In this document: positions 34,438 through 45,700 of the stretch, in pieces
Numbering within the stretch: the first letter of the stretch is position 1
Layout: each line of letters starts with the position of its first letter
From: Plantago ovata
Taxonomy: Eukaryota; Streptophyta; Magnoliopsida; Lamiales; Plantaginaceae
DNA length: 64,000 nucleotides
Assembly (NCBI GenBank): GCA_028274465.1
Contig: CM051457.1
Location: 98,393,982 to 98,457,981 of the forward strand
Direction: 5' to 3'
Program-made: the position numbers and the translations under genes
Notes under the pieces: generated by a model
Told to the model about the DNA's origin: nothing
The model's database searches: none
What the model saw: the letters and a program-made list of their open reading frames with translations, nothing else

Positions 34438-36606
34438 TGATAGTGTATATGTCCTAGAGACAGTCCTTACTAAGGGCATGGTGCCCTTGTAGAGGACATA
34501 TATGTACTATTACACAGGTCAACGTAATATAATATATGTTTGTTTCATTTTACTGTTGAGTATCGCTTTCATATTTATATTACACCAGGCTGCAGCATGT
34601 CATATCTATATTGCTGTCTGTATTGATACTGAACATGTCCCCTCGGATAGATGACCGATCACATAGTTAGTGGGAGCTATGTGAGTTATCATCTATCCCA
34701 AACTCTCCCTAGTCGTGGTACATCTCGGATGTGGGGGTCTGAATGAACCTGACAAGACTAGTATGCGTGGAGGTTATACTTGTTGGAGCAAGTGTGAGCC
34801 GATCCCACGGCCACGGAACGGATTGTTGGACAATCGAGGAACGTTCCCATAACTGCGCATAGTTGTTCGAAAAAGCTTTATCGAACAATGGAAGTACCCA
34901 CCGGACACTCCCATCGATGTATACTCTACACCGACGTGTCTATGGGAACCGGTGAGTTGTCGAAGTGATGCCATTCGTCCTTTGTACTTACAGGACTTTA
35001 TCATCACATTTGTTGCTCCATATCCTTGGTGGACCCGTCGATGTCAGCTCTGAATAAGCAGTTGACCTAAGACACGATCCAGGATTATGGCTAAATACAA
35101 ATGGGGGTGATAAGTGATTCTGTGAAGGATTCATCTCTCAAGTGTAGCACAGGAGAGCACTGCTCAGGAGTCAAACTCCTTCCCCTACTCAGCCACGCGC
35201 GCGCGCGCGCCTGTCCTACGGGACGTGGGTCCCACTTTTGGAACCCACATATATTTCTAAGGCAATCCAAACTCCAAGTAGATTTTGCCCAAGTGCATAT
35301 GTTAATTCTAAATTAACATATCCTTTACAATCAAACCTCCATTATATTTCCAAAATATAATATTTAATTGTATTTACATAAAATACAATTAATTAGCCAA
35401 TTCAATTAATAATTCCAAATCATTAATTGAGCCACCAATTATTATAATTAATTCCAAATTAATTATAATCCATCAATCACAATTAATTCCAAATTAATTG
35501 CGATTCCATCTTCAAGGATATTCTGATAGGCTGAATCACCACATAGTGTGACCCATAGGGCCTCACCGTATTAAGCAAGTCCTAGACTAGGCAACATGGA
35601 ATTCCTAGACGGTTCCATTTGCAATATTAATACGCGAGGACGTTTGAGAGGTTTCTCAAAGCTAACCCTTTCGTTGCGAAGCCTGTTGCGCTCAACGCGG
35701 CGATGGTAACGTCCCTTCATCTGACTTGCTCGGATGTATCTAGGATCGATGAAGTGTCTATCCCAATAATACATCCACGGGCGTCTCAGGGAGTTGTTTG
35801 GTTAAGATATACTTATGACCATCATAATATATCATTTGCACTGGCCAGTGACTTTACCAACACAACTATGCAGACTACGAGCAGTGCTCTCCTGTGCTAC
35901 ACTTGAGAGATGAATCCTTCACAGAATCACTTATCACCCCCATTTGTATTTAGCCATAATCCTGGATCGTGTCTTAGGTCAACTGCTTATTCAGAGCTGA
36001 CATCGACGGGTCCACCAAGGATATGGAGCAACAAATGTGATGATAAAGTCCTGTAAGTACAAAGGACGAATGGCATCACTTCGACAACTCACCGGTTCCC
36101 ATAGACATGTCGGTGTAGAGTATACATCGATGGGAGTGTCCGGTGGGTACTTCCATTGTTCGATAAAGCTTTTTCGAACAACTATGCGCAGTTATGGGAA
36201 CGTTCCTTGATTGTCCAACAATCCGTTCCGTGGCCGTGGGATCGGCTCACACTTGCTCCAACAAGTATAACCTCCACGCATACTAGTCTTGTCAGGTTCA
36301 TTCAGACCCCCACATCCGAGATGTACCACGACTAGGGAGAGTTTGGGATAGATGATAACTCACATAGCTCCCACTAACTGTGTGATCGGTCATCTATCCG
36401 AGGGGACATGTTCAGTATCAATACAGACAGCAATATAGATATGACATGCTGCAGCCTGGTGTAATATAAATATGAAAGCGATACTCAACAGTAAAATGAA
36501 ACAAACATATATTATATTAAGTTGACCTGTGTAATAGTACATATATGTCCTCTACAAGGGCACCATGCCCTTAGTAAGGACTGTCTCTAGGACATATACA
36601 CTATCA
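34438..36606. repeat. Large inverted repeat: 728-bp arms around a 709-bp core
   Basis: 34438-35165 and 35879-36606 are reverse complements of equal length, with only a handful of substitutions by eye. The outer ends read tgatag and ctatca. The core at 35170-35878 is a near-identical direct copy of 16081-16788. The left arm is the LTR-like sequence after the copia polyprotein; the right arm is the same sequence inverted, and its end is the right border of the 21-kb insertion. Confidence 0.9.
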
Positions 36607-38440
36607 CGAATCACTTCGGATTTCCTCCTTTCGATGGGCCGTACCAGTAGAACCCCATTATCATCGGTGTATTCTTCGACTAAACCGTTCGAAACGATTC
36701 GCTCCAACTCTATATTCAGTTCGATACACTTGTCAGTGTCGTGGCCCAATTGCTTGTGGAATTTACAATAGTCCTCAGAGTTTTTCGTGGCGTGTGTTTC
36801 CTTGGCCATCGAAGGAATGGGGTCCTTTCGAAGAGAGTGAAAACTTGTCTTTGGGGATACCGGATTGGTTTGAGATTTCTTCGGGTGGAAGGGCGTTTGT
36901 CGTTAGAAGCTCGATCCCTTTGGGTGTCTCTTGGTCGATCTATTTCTTCCTTGACGTGTGGCCGGGTTTTGGCAGTGCTCGGCTCTCTCGGAGGTGTGAC
37001 TTCCCTTTTACGAGCCGGGGAAACCTCGAAGGCTAGTTTGGCTTCCTTGATCATCCTTTCCTCTTCGATATACTTGTTCACTATGGTGGATAGCGCTTCC
37101 GCAGTTTCGGGCTTTTCTCTTGAGACTTCCGAGGCCAAACCTCGGTTCTGGGTGTTGGTATAGAGGGCTTGCCTTTGAAAGTTCATAGAATGGTCGTCTA
37201 CTTGTAAGGCCACTGCGTTGAACCTTTGCCACCATCGCCGAAGAGGCTCATCTTTCTTTAGCACTATGTCTTGCAAGCAACAACTCGATTGTCGAGATTT
37301 TTTGTAATCAGTGAAGTGTCCGAGGAAGGCATGCATGAGGTCCGCATAGGATCGGATTGAACCTTCGGGCATGTTATAGTACCATTCGGTAGCGACTCCT
37401 TCGAGGGTCCCAAGAAAGACGATTGTCATTCCTTTCCCGTCGTGGCCATAGGTTTGCATCACATTTTCGAACCTAACCCTATGCTCGTGGGGGCAAGTTA
37501 CACCCGAGTATCTGGGTAAGTTCTTGGGTATTTTTCGGTCCGTAGGAATCGAATGACTCATCAACCGAAGGGACAGAGGGTCAGGTGCTAGGCCCTTTTT
37601 CCTCCCCGTTGGTTCTCGGATGGCTTCATACTTTCGGGCTTCTCTTTCGTCTCTTCTTCGCAGGTCATCCGAGTCATGTCGGGGTTTCTTGTGTTTCCGG
37701 GCTTCTTCCCTTTTTCGATCGTGGTCTCGGAGCAGCTCCTCGTACTTCACCTTCTTCTTTTCGAGTGCCTTTCGGTCGTAATCGGAGTCGTCGTCCGATA
37801 TGTCTATGGCACGTTCGGGTATCGAGTAAAGGGAGCGGGTACGAGGATCATGTTCCCGCGTTATACCCTTGCCCTTAAGGTTCGAACCTCTCTCATGGGG
37901 TGTTAGGACTGAGCTCCCGGCACAGGTCTCCCCGGTGCTCCGCGGGGTGGAGTCATATCGTTTCCCAGATGGCCTCGGCACTCCTTCAGGCCCTCTACTT
38001 CGAGTAGAAACGCTTCCCGCGGGTTTCTCCTTTGATGCGGGTAGGCTGGTGTAGCTTCGAACGAGGCACTTTCTGTAGGTCTTCTCTTCTTCTAGGGAGA
38101 ATGGTCGTGGTGGCTTCGGGCGGAATCGTTCCCCGCCGGCTTCTTTGGGGGGAGGCGCTTGTCGACAACGTTTCGCACACGCTCCGTACGAGTTTGGTCA
38201 ACTGTCCTTCCGTCATCAGGATTTGGGGCTCAACCCTGATCGGGGGTTGAGTTGAGGTGGCTCCAGAGGGGGAAGGGGAGGCGGAAGGAGTAGGTTCCAG
38301 GGTTGCCTCGTCCTCTTCTCGCTCTGAGGTAGTCTTGTTAGTAGTGTCTTCCAAGTCTTTTGGATCAATCGGGGGGTCTTCTTGGTCTCTGGTGGTAGCT
38401 TCCGACTGCTTCATTGCTTTCCGTTTTCCCATGGCTTTTG
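36607..38440 (-). pseudogene. Gypsy gag (capsid and nucleocapsid), frameshifted
   Basis: Three minus-strand frames tile the gag. The N-terminal part, to about 37995, is rich in Ser, Thr and Pro. The capsid part (37981-36716) has a basic and acidic charged stretch, then a retrotransposon gag domain with motifs such as KNLPRYSG, GVATEWYYN and LRRWWQRF. The nucleocapsid part (to 36607) has a knuckle-like YCKFHKQLGHDTDKC. Frames change near 37990 and near 36780, so the copy is broken. The reading frame stops being gypsy at 36607, where the inserted element ends and the cgaat duplication begins. Its continuation is at 15413 and lower. Confidence 0.75.
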
Positions 38441-38446
38441 TCACCG

Positions 38447-38464
38447 TTCCCACAGACGGCGCCA
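38447..38464 (-). promoter_or_regulatory. Gypsy primer-binding site
   Basis: Three bases after the 5' LTR the minus strand reads TGGCGCCGTCTGTGGGAA. The TGGCGCCG core is the usual tRNA-primed start of plant gypsy elements. It marks where minus-strand DNA synthesis would begin. Confidence 0.7.
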
Positions 38465-38467
38465 AGA

Positions 38468-38993
38468 TGATGAGGGAAAATCCCGTTTAGAGGACTAGAA
38501 CATCATCTCTCGATCCATAGAAGCGGATGGACGGAGTATTTTGAGTATAATCGGGAAGGTGTACCTGCAAAACGGGAGAAGAATAAGGGGAGGGGATCTG
38601 AGAATAGCCTACCGGAATTAGACCGTCCGGCAACTCAATGTATCGGGAAGATTTCGATAGGGTTAGTATAAAAGAGGTGAGAATGATCATACATGTGTAA
38701 TAAATGAGGATATATTTATAGGATACGGAATGGGTCCCCCATTGACTTGAGCCTACTTTGAGAAGTCATGAAGATACGCTGAGGTTGTTCGGCTCCCACG
38801 GGTTTGTTCGGTGCCTTTAGCTTCGATAGGAAGACGGCGTTTCGAGCCCCCTTGCTTCTTCGGAGGTTATGGCGGTTGAAGGGGTATGGCGTGTTAAGAC
38901 ACACCCGATTCGATGTCCCCATTCGGTGTCAAGTCCGAGTTCGAGTCCAGACGGTACGATTCTTCGATAGGCGAGCCACTTATACCCATATCA
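38468..38993 (-). repeat. 5' LTR of the gypsy element
   Basis: 526 bp. It pairs with 6037-6564 along its whole length, with roughly 20 substitutions or small indels by eye. It begins TGATATGGG and ends CATCA on the minus strand. The host sequence after it begins atgtc. Confidence 0.85.
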
Positions 38994-40177
38994 ATGTCCA
39001 ATCTTCATTCTCTTATCCTCTCTCCATCTTCAATTCCATTTGACATTTATCTTCCCGGCTTCCCCTTTCTTATCTGCAATTCCACCCGCTATTTACCTTC
39101 GAGTCTCTTACCTTCCCTTTTCTTCTTTGCAATTCTACGTTTATGAAATTATTTTCATTATGGATATGTATCATTGGTGGGTATTATATTGGTTGGTTGC
39201 ATTTTGAATTTTATTCGTCTGTTAATTGAGTTTGATTTCTATAAATTATAAAATTTAGCATTGAATTTTAAATATTTAGTTTGTTTCATACTTGCTCCAT
39301 TTCATTACAAACTTTCTCTTTGGTCAACGGCAGTCATGTTTGACTCGTATATTACACCTAAATTATATTGATAAAAAAAATTAATTTTTTTTTTAAAATA
39401 CTTCTAACTTATAAACTTTAATTATATGACTTTAAAAAAGAATTGCATCGTACAATTGAGGAGAAATATGTGGTGAAATATGAAGCCCTGTTGAGCGAAG
39501 ATAAAGTTATTAATGAAATGGATGAAGTATATTCTTAACCACCCGCCGCTCCGTAAGCACATTTTGTAATCCAACCCGCCACGATTTGAGGAGATAACAC
39601 ATCCGTCACGGTTTATAATGAAAATCATCCGCCTATGATGGGTTGGCTAGTTTTTTTGTTAGAAAACCGCCTTCACCCGTAATATTCACATATAAAAGAA
39701 AAAAAGAAAAGGAACTTAAAAAAAAAAAAAAACCATTATATTTTTTTCACACAAGCTCGGCAGCTCCAACAGAAGCTGGTTTTAGTAGTGGTAGGTCCGG
39801 GACTCCGAGCATTCAAATTCACGGTGTCAATCATATACAACATCGTATTTAGAGTTTCGAGAATAGGACAAAGTATGTTCTTAATGTTGACATCGTTACA
39901 CCATCCTAGCTTATATTCCTTCATTGACCAACAAGAAACATAGAAAGGCCTAAAGTGTTGACATTCTGCTAACACTCACCATTAAATAATCAAAAAGGCT
40001 TAGTTTACCTTGTGACTCTCGCTGCAGAGAGAGCTTCAATTCCATATTTCATTGTCCAACAAACTGTTTTCTTGCATCTACTACATTTCTTACAATCTAA
40101 AAGATTAAAGAAACATAGAAAGGCTTAGACAATGTGTTGAATTGTTGATCATTTGTGTTAATATATACTATCAGCAT
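38994..40177. other. Intergenic between gypsy and the MYB-CC gene
   Basis: Contains the MITE at 39291-39527, a GC-richer patch with cccgcc motifs at 39541-39640, and a poly-A run of about 14 bp near 39718-39731. No gene recognised. The promoter of the MYB-CC gene should lie in its right part. Confidence 0.4.
39291..39527. mobile_element. Stowaway-like MITE, second copy
   Basis: Left end cttgctccatttcattac; right end is the imperfect inverse (taatgaaatggatgaag). TA on both sides (39289-39290 and 39528-39529). 237 bp, related to the copy at 5698-5958 in both ends. Confidence 0.6.
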
Positions 40178-41680
40178 ATGAACTATCAGCAAAATCGATC
40201 ATCGTTTAGTTTGTCACCGGAAATGTTATATGATGTTGAAGAAAGCTTGGCGTTGCCAGGGATACGGAACACTGCAGCAGCGGATTCAAGAACATGTTCC
40301 GATATTTTGTCAGGTACGTACATTTCGTTATTCGTTTCGTGAACTTAATTGGTAGCCTAATTTATACTACTACTATTACTATTAGACTATTAGTCTACTG
40401 CATGTTATGCTTTCGGTAAGTCAAGTTTGTGGTGCAGAAATTGTAGACTTTATGCCTGCTGATTTGCCAGTAGTCGAAAATGAAGGAGATTTTCGGTCCA
40501 CGGACACTCTGCAGTCCCTTGTTCAGTCTTGTGTTTGTGGCAATCACCTTGGAAAAACTTCACACAACGACGATACAATACAATGTGAACATCATCCGAC
40601 CAAACAGGACCACAAGTTAGTGTCCAAGAAGTCGAAGGTGAGTTCGTATATGGACATACAAGATGTAAGAAGATTACAAAGAATAAAATCATATCATTCA
40701 TTAACTTGATTTTTGTATAGTATAGCGAGATTGCCGTTTATCTTCGACACTAGTGTTGTTCTTACGTTTTATATGTCTCCGTGACAGGATGGAAACGACG
40801 ATAAGGAGACTGTTGCTTGTCCTTGTGACGACAGTGTTTTAGAGAAAACGAAAAAGGCTAAGAAAGAACGAATCAGCTGGACCGATGATCTCCACGAGAA
40901 ATTTGTTGAATGTGTCAATCGACTAGGAGGGAAAAGAAGTAAGTTGAGAAACAGGGAAACACTAACAATTTTGGTACCATACATAGTACTTGAATTTTTT
41001 GTACTATTATGTTGTTAATTGATGCAGAGGCAACACCAAAGGGGATCCTGAAGCTGATGAATTGTGAAAAATTAACCATTTTCCAAGTTAAGAGCCATTT
41101 GCAGGTTCAAACAACTAAAAAACCAAAACTTATGATTTTATTTCTACATTTTTCCATGTATAATGATCAATATTCGTTCGCATCTCACAGAAGTATCGTA
41201 CTACTCAACTTAAGCCTGAAAAATTGGCAGAACCCGACTCTAGTTTAGACTGTTCGCACCTGGATTCACAAACGTAAGTGCAAAACGTAACGATGCCAAG
41301 TCTTTGTAAAAAAACGAATGCAGATTAAGAAATTTCTTGTTGACACTAGCTAGTTGTGTTTGCATTTGAATTGACAGGGGCGTAAAAATTGTGGAAGCGT
41401 TAAGGCTACAACTACAAGTCCAACGCAGTTTATACGAGCAACTTGAGGTTGGTTTTATACGAATAAACGCGTTCTAGCGTACATTTTATGAGGTAGATTA
41501 TTTGAACCTAATATGTTCCTGTTTTTGCAAATTAATTTGTGTTGTGTCTAGGAGCAAAAGAAGCTACAATTTCGGATCGAGGAACAAACGAAGCAGCTCC
41601 ATACCTTACAGACCATTAGATCAAAGACTACTGATGATACATACTGTAACGATTCAGCATGTGTGTCTCAAATTGATTGA
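40178..41680 (+). CDS. MYB-CC (GARP/G2-like, PHR1/PHL-type) transcription factor
   Basis: DNA-binding nuclear protein. The best known relatives (PHR1) control phosphate-starvation genes through P1BS sites; the exact target here is unknown. Seven exons with consistent phases: 40178-40313, 40438-40637, 40788-40938, 41028-41104, 41191-41273, 41378-41447, 41552-41680, giving 281 residues. Seen: an acidic N-terminal half, the single MYB/GARP repeat with ISWTDDLHEKFVECVNRLGG, ATPKGILKLMN and FQVKSHLQKYRT (the SHLQKYR signature split by an intron), then the MYB-CC coiled coil with VEALRLQLQVQRSLYEQLE. The LHEQLE core reads LYEQLE here. Short C-terminal tail. No stop or shift. The start is the first in-frame ATG; an upstream leader exon is possible. 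Confidence 0.87.
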
Positions 41681-42769
41681 ACATCTGTAAACATACTAAC
41701 GGTGTTATGCGAGTTGAGCTTTATTAAGGGCTCGGCTCAACGTGCATGTTCGATAAGGTGTTCAAACTGCTTCGCTTGAGCATCCATGGGTTGTTATCCT
41801 ACGAATACGGTATAATGATCTAAGCCCCTCCCCCAAAGTTTGCATTTTTTCTAAACAATAGTATGACCCTAATTTTGCATTTTCATTGGCAAATTAAAAA
41901 AGCTTAATTTGCGAACTGAGAACTTAAAGCAATTCGAGCTCGGATGGATAAAAACCGGATGAAACAGGGGATAAGCAGGCTTTATTTCAACAACAACACA
42001 CAAATGACAAATTGATCCAAAAAACATATCGCATCTATGACCGTAGGGTTGTCAGCGGCTACAATCCGCCCATTCCCATCCCAACCTCAATTAAAACCCA
42101 TCAGAGGTTGCCTATCTGGTTTTTAGAGCCACAACAGGTCACTCTTTCCTAGACGTATTCAAAACTGGAAAGTGTCAAGATAATAGAGCTTCGAACTGGT
42201 AAATCCAGCAGATTCTGATCCGCCGTCTTCGTCCCATTGAGATTCTAGGTGAGGATAGGAGTGCATGTGCAGGAATCGAGATCTCCAAGGGGTGATGAAG
42301 GTGAGACAATGGTGCAATACAAGAGAGATAGAAAAGGTGAAGAGGGATGCACTGTATACCAAACTTGAATATGCTACAACCATCCACGGATTTTAATACC
42401 TCTAACCAGGTACCCGCACTAAGTCACTTAAGTTTCTGGTTTCGGTTGCCATTTGGTTTTCCATCTCATAGCCCACGCTGGGTTTTAGACTTGATAGGGA
42501 ATTTATGGTCCGGGTATTGGTTGGTTTAAACCCATTGACATGCCTACATCTAACCACCCAGGATGCTGCGACTATCACCCCCACCACAATGTATATAAAG
42601 GCACTTCATATCGATGTTCGATGTTCCCCAAAACATCATTCTTGCAATAATTCCAGCGGGAAACATTTAGCACGACGTGCAATACACGTACGCATATGTG
42701 TACAATGTTGATTTTTACAGCAAAAAAGCATAGGAATCTTGACATGTTGCAAATTACCATTCACTATAA
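41681..42769. other. Intergenic between convergent genes
   Basis: Between the end of the MYB-CC gene (plus strand) and the end of NRPB1 (minus strand), so it should hold both polyadenylation regions. A minus-strand open piece at 42180-42350 has exon-like composition but matches nothing I know. Confidence 0.4.
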
Positions 42770-45700
42770 TCAATCCTTTATGCTCTTGTCATCCTTGTCA
42801 TTGGTGCGGGGTGTGTACTGACTGGTTGAAGAAGGTGAGTACCCCGGTGCACTAGGAGAGTATCCTGCACTTGGGCTGTAAAAGAAACGAACGTTTAAAT
42901 GCATGCATCTGTAAAATGAATTGGCACTATAATACTAGAATGAATAATACCTGTACTGTGGCGAGCTCGGACTATAGTCTGGGACCCCAGTGGAACCGTA
43001 TGGGCTGGAATATCATAGTAAAAAACAATGTTATGGAAAGAAAAGAAAACAAACTAGCTGCAGAACAAGTATGAATGGGACAGAATGAATGGCTGAATAG
43101 ATAAGACCCCAAAAAATCCAAGAAAAATACTCAACACGAGTTTGCTCGAAGTATATGGAGCGCTCATTTAGTATCACATGATATATATTATGAAAAATGC
43201 ACTTATACTGAAGATGAAGACACTCTCGGCAAACAATCAAATTTCTAAGTGGTAGATGATGGAATCATGGAAGCATGAACTGGATCAACTTATATACCCT
43301 CTCTCTGTTGACACAACATACCATGTTTACATAGTGCACAGCCCTATTTCACAGGTACGAGTTAGTGAGGACAGATCCATGTTACAGACTAAGTTCAACT
43401 GAAAGTGAAAGATGATATCAAGATTTCATGAGAACTTCCAGGTGGAATACTGTTAACAAAGAAGGTAGACTCTCTATCCCATCTCATCTAATATCCCTTA
43501 TCAAACTTTATTATCCAACTGACCAAATGTTGGCCAGCTGCCTCAACTATCAACATCTTTTTACAATTCCCTACCCAGCGACGCATATCAAATTAATCCG
43601 TCCCTTATTACTTGCAGGATATCTTTTTAAAAAATGAAAAGAAAATGGGATAAAGAATGCCAAGTACTAATATGACATGAAAAAAAAGAAGTAAAGATAA
43701 AATACAAGCAACGTTAACATTGAAATCACCCATTACCTGCTTGGACTATAGCTCGGACTAGATGGAGAATATGATGGAGATGTTGGAGAATATGACGGAG
43801 ATGTCGGACTGCAACACATAACAGAATTTTAGTCAAGCTAAGTTTTTGCTCATGGGAAATTCAGTATCATGATACATCCAAGTACCTGCTAGCTAAATTG
43901 CAGATTCAAACAAAGAACAACCAAATATCACCACCAAAACAAGCTATTTTACTCCAAATAAAACAATGGGAGCATAGAAACACGAGTTATTCTTTACTTT
44001 TCAATACAAATGAGATAAACATTTTAGCTAAATGCTGCATGCTGGCTTTTGATGATAACCTTCCCATGCAAGCACAAGTGTCTGCCTTCATAAACTTTTA
44101 GTATTATTTCATACATTCATGTCAACATAAGGAGAACACAAAGAACAGACACAAAAGTTGAACCCAAATTACCTGTAACTAGGAGAAGAAGGACTATATG
44201 GACTTGATGGACTGATCTTTGGACTTGTAGGTGAATAAGCAAGAGACGGACTATATCTCGCCGACGGATTGTAACTCGGTGATGTAGGACTATAACTCGG
44301 GGAAGTTGGGCTATAACTCGGGGAAGTTGGGCTATAACCAGGTGAAGTAGGGCTATAGGCAGGTGAGGTTGGGCTGTAGGATGGAGAAGTTGGGCTGTAG
44401 GACGGGGAGGTGGGGCTATAAGAAGGTGATGTTGGGCTGTAGGAGGGTGAGGTGGGGCTGTAAGAGGGTGAAGTTGGGCTGTAGGAGGGTGAAGTTGGGC
44501 TGTAAGCGGGTGAGGTCGGGCTGTAAGCCGGCGATGTCGGGCTGTAGCTCGGAGATGTCGGGCTGTAGCTCGGAGATGTTGGGCTGTAGCTCGGAGATGT
44601 GGGACTGTAGCTCGGAGATGTAGGGGAATATGATGGGCTAGTAGGAGAATATGCTGGGCTTGTTGGGCTATACCCTGGAGAACTCGGACTATATGTTGGG
44701 GAAGTGGGGCTATAACCTGGAGAGGTGGGGCTATAACCGGGAGAGGTGGGGCTATAACCAGGAGATGAAGGGCTGTATCCAGGCGACGATGGGCTGTAAC
44801 CCGGAGATGATCCAGGTGAAAAGGCCATTCCACTAGCATAAGGAGAAAATTGAGCATCTGTAACAGGAGATAACTGCATATTTGGACTCAACAAGTAATT
44901 TGGTGACATCATGCCATCATGGTAGGGGGTTCCTGTTAGTGGCGAGCGGGCAGGAGTCATGCCAAATTCAAGACCACCTTCCATATAACTAGGTAAAGAG
45001 ATCTCGATAGCCTGTTTTAACATCTCCTCATTCAGTAGTAAGGAGCAGTCTCCCGTGCCAATTGGTGCAAGCTGGCCCAACATTATGTTTTCAGTTACAC
45101 CCCTGAGGTGATCAGTTTCAGCATAGACTGCAGCATCCAGTAGAATATCCACTGTTTCTTCAAATGAACATCTCATCATGGGCCCAGTGTCATTGCGATT
45201 AATCCCATGACGTGTGATGGCCATCAAGTGACCACGATATGTCATGGTATCACACAATATAGCTAGATGTCGATAATTAACATAAGATCCATCGAAGGAG
45301 ATGACAACACGCAACTCATCCAGGAGAGCTTTACGGACTGCCTCAATTCCCAACACTTCAATAACTTCTATCAAGTGATTACTGGTAGTCCTCCTTGGAT
45401 CCACGTCTTCATGACACATCACAGCTAAAAGATTAACGCCTTCGGTGTCCAGCATCCACTCATTCTCTGCTTTGAACCCTTCATTTTCATCAAATCTATT
45501 AACCTTGCTGTTTTTTATGAACACCTTATTGATATCCGGTATGCCTCGGAGAGCCATTTCTGTGAGCATGTTACTCTCAATCTTCTTGAGGAACACATCA
45601 TCCTCTGCTGCCTCATCACTCAATTCACCCTTGGGGGCCTCATCATTCATTATACGAATGCGAAGGATAAGCTTCTCAGCATTGTCATCATTAAATATAC

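Larger units (their letters stand above)
29412..35165 (+). mobile_element. Ty1/copia retrotransposon, 5' truncated
   Basis: A gag-pol coding region (30202-34423) is followed by a purine-rich GTGGGAGA and an LTR-like segment starting tgatagtgtatatg at 34438. No matching LTR and no TGGTATCAGAGC-type primer site is found upstream, where the sequence from 29412 runs directly into the broken kinase. The 3' segment keeps 728 bp and then abuts the 709-bp core repeat. So the element has lost its 5' LTR and probably the end of its 3' LTR. Confidence 0.75.
15419..36606. mobile_element. 21.2-kb composite insertion in the gypsy element, with host-gene cargo
   Basis: Left end tgtaag at 15419 and right end ctatca at 36606 give TG...CA termini. 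The 5 bp outside are cgaat on both sides (15414-15418 and 36607-36611), and gypsy coding sequence resumes on both sides. The right end is the start of an LTR-type sequence also found after the copia polyprotein at 34438; the left end reads as the 3' end of an LTR in minus orientation. Between them lie an hAT element, pieces of ASA, NIP7, MED4 and a CDK-like kinase, and copia coding sequence on the plus strand. The simplest structural reading is an LTR-bounded unit that acquired genomic DNA. A rearrangement between two copia copies or an assembly mis-join remain possible. Confidence 0.55.
6037..38993 (-). mobile_element. Ty3/gypsy LTR retrotransposon, Tat-like lineage, split by a 21-kb insertion
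   Basis: Two similar LTRs (6037-6564 and 38468-38993) begin with TG and end with CA in the same orientation. The flanks carry a near-perfect 5-bp target duplication (atgcc left, atgtc right). On the minus strand the order is 5' LTR, primer-binding site, gag, protease, RT, RNase H, second RNase H, integrase, a long 3' region with an antisense ORF, polypurine tract, 3' LTR. The dual RNase H and the antisense ORF fit the Tat/Retand group; that assignment is from family knowledge. gag and pol are separated by the insertion at 15419-36606, which has a cgaat duplication. Removing it rejoins them. Several frameshifts and stops make it non-autonomous. The own sequence without the insertion is about 11.8 kb, including the assembly gap. 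Confidence 0.85.

Noticed and set aside
36741-38490. Several plus-strand frames of 70-140 codons over gag
   Set aside because: Antisense to gag. The Trp/Phe/Leu-rich composition is what the reversed charged gag region gives.
40142-40177. MYB-CC protein starting at 40142
   Set aside because: The codon there is TTG; the first ATG is at 40178 and gives consistent exon phases.
42159-42387. Minus-strand frame of 74 codons between the MYB-CC gene and NRPB1
   Set aside because: Exon-like but matches nothing known and has no supported splice partners; left as unassigned intergenic sequence.
44173-44830. Regular short direct repeats resembling a CRISPR-like array
   Set aside because: Period is 21 bp with no unique spacers, and it is the coding sequence of the Pol II C-terminal domain.
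44363-44836. Open frames rich in Gly, Cys and Arg on the plus strand and a His/Leu/Pro frame on the minus strand over the NRPB1 tail
   Set aside because: They are shadows of the 21-bp heptad-coding repeat, which stays open in several frames.
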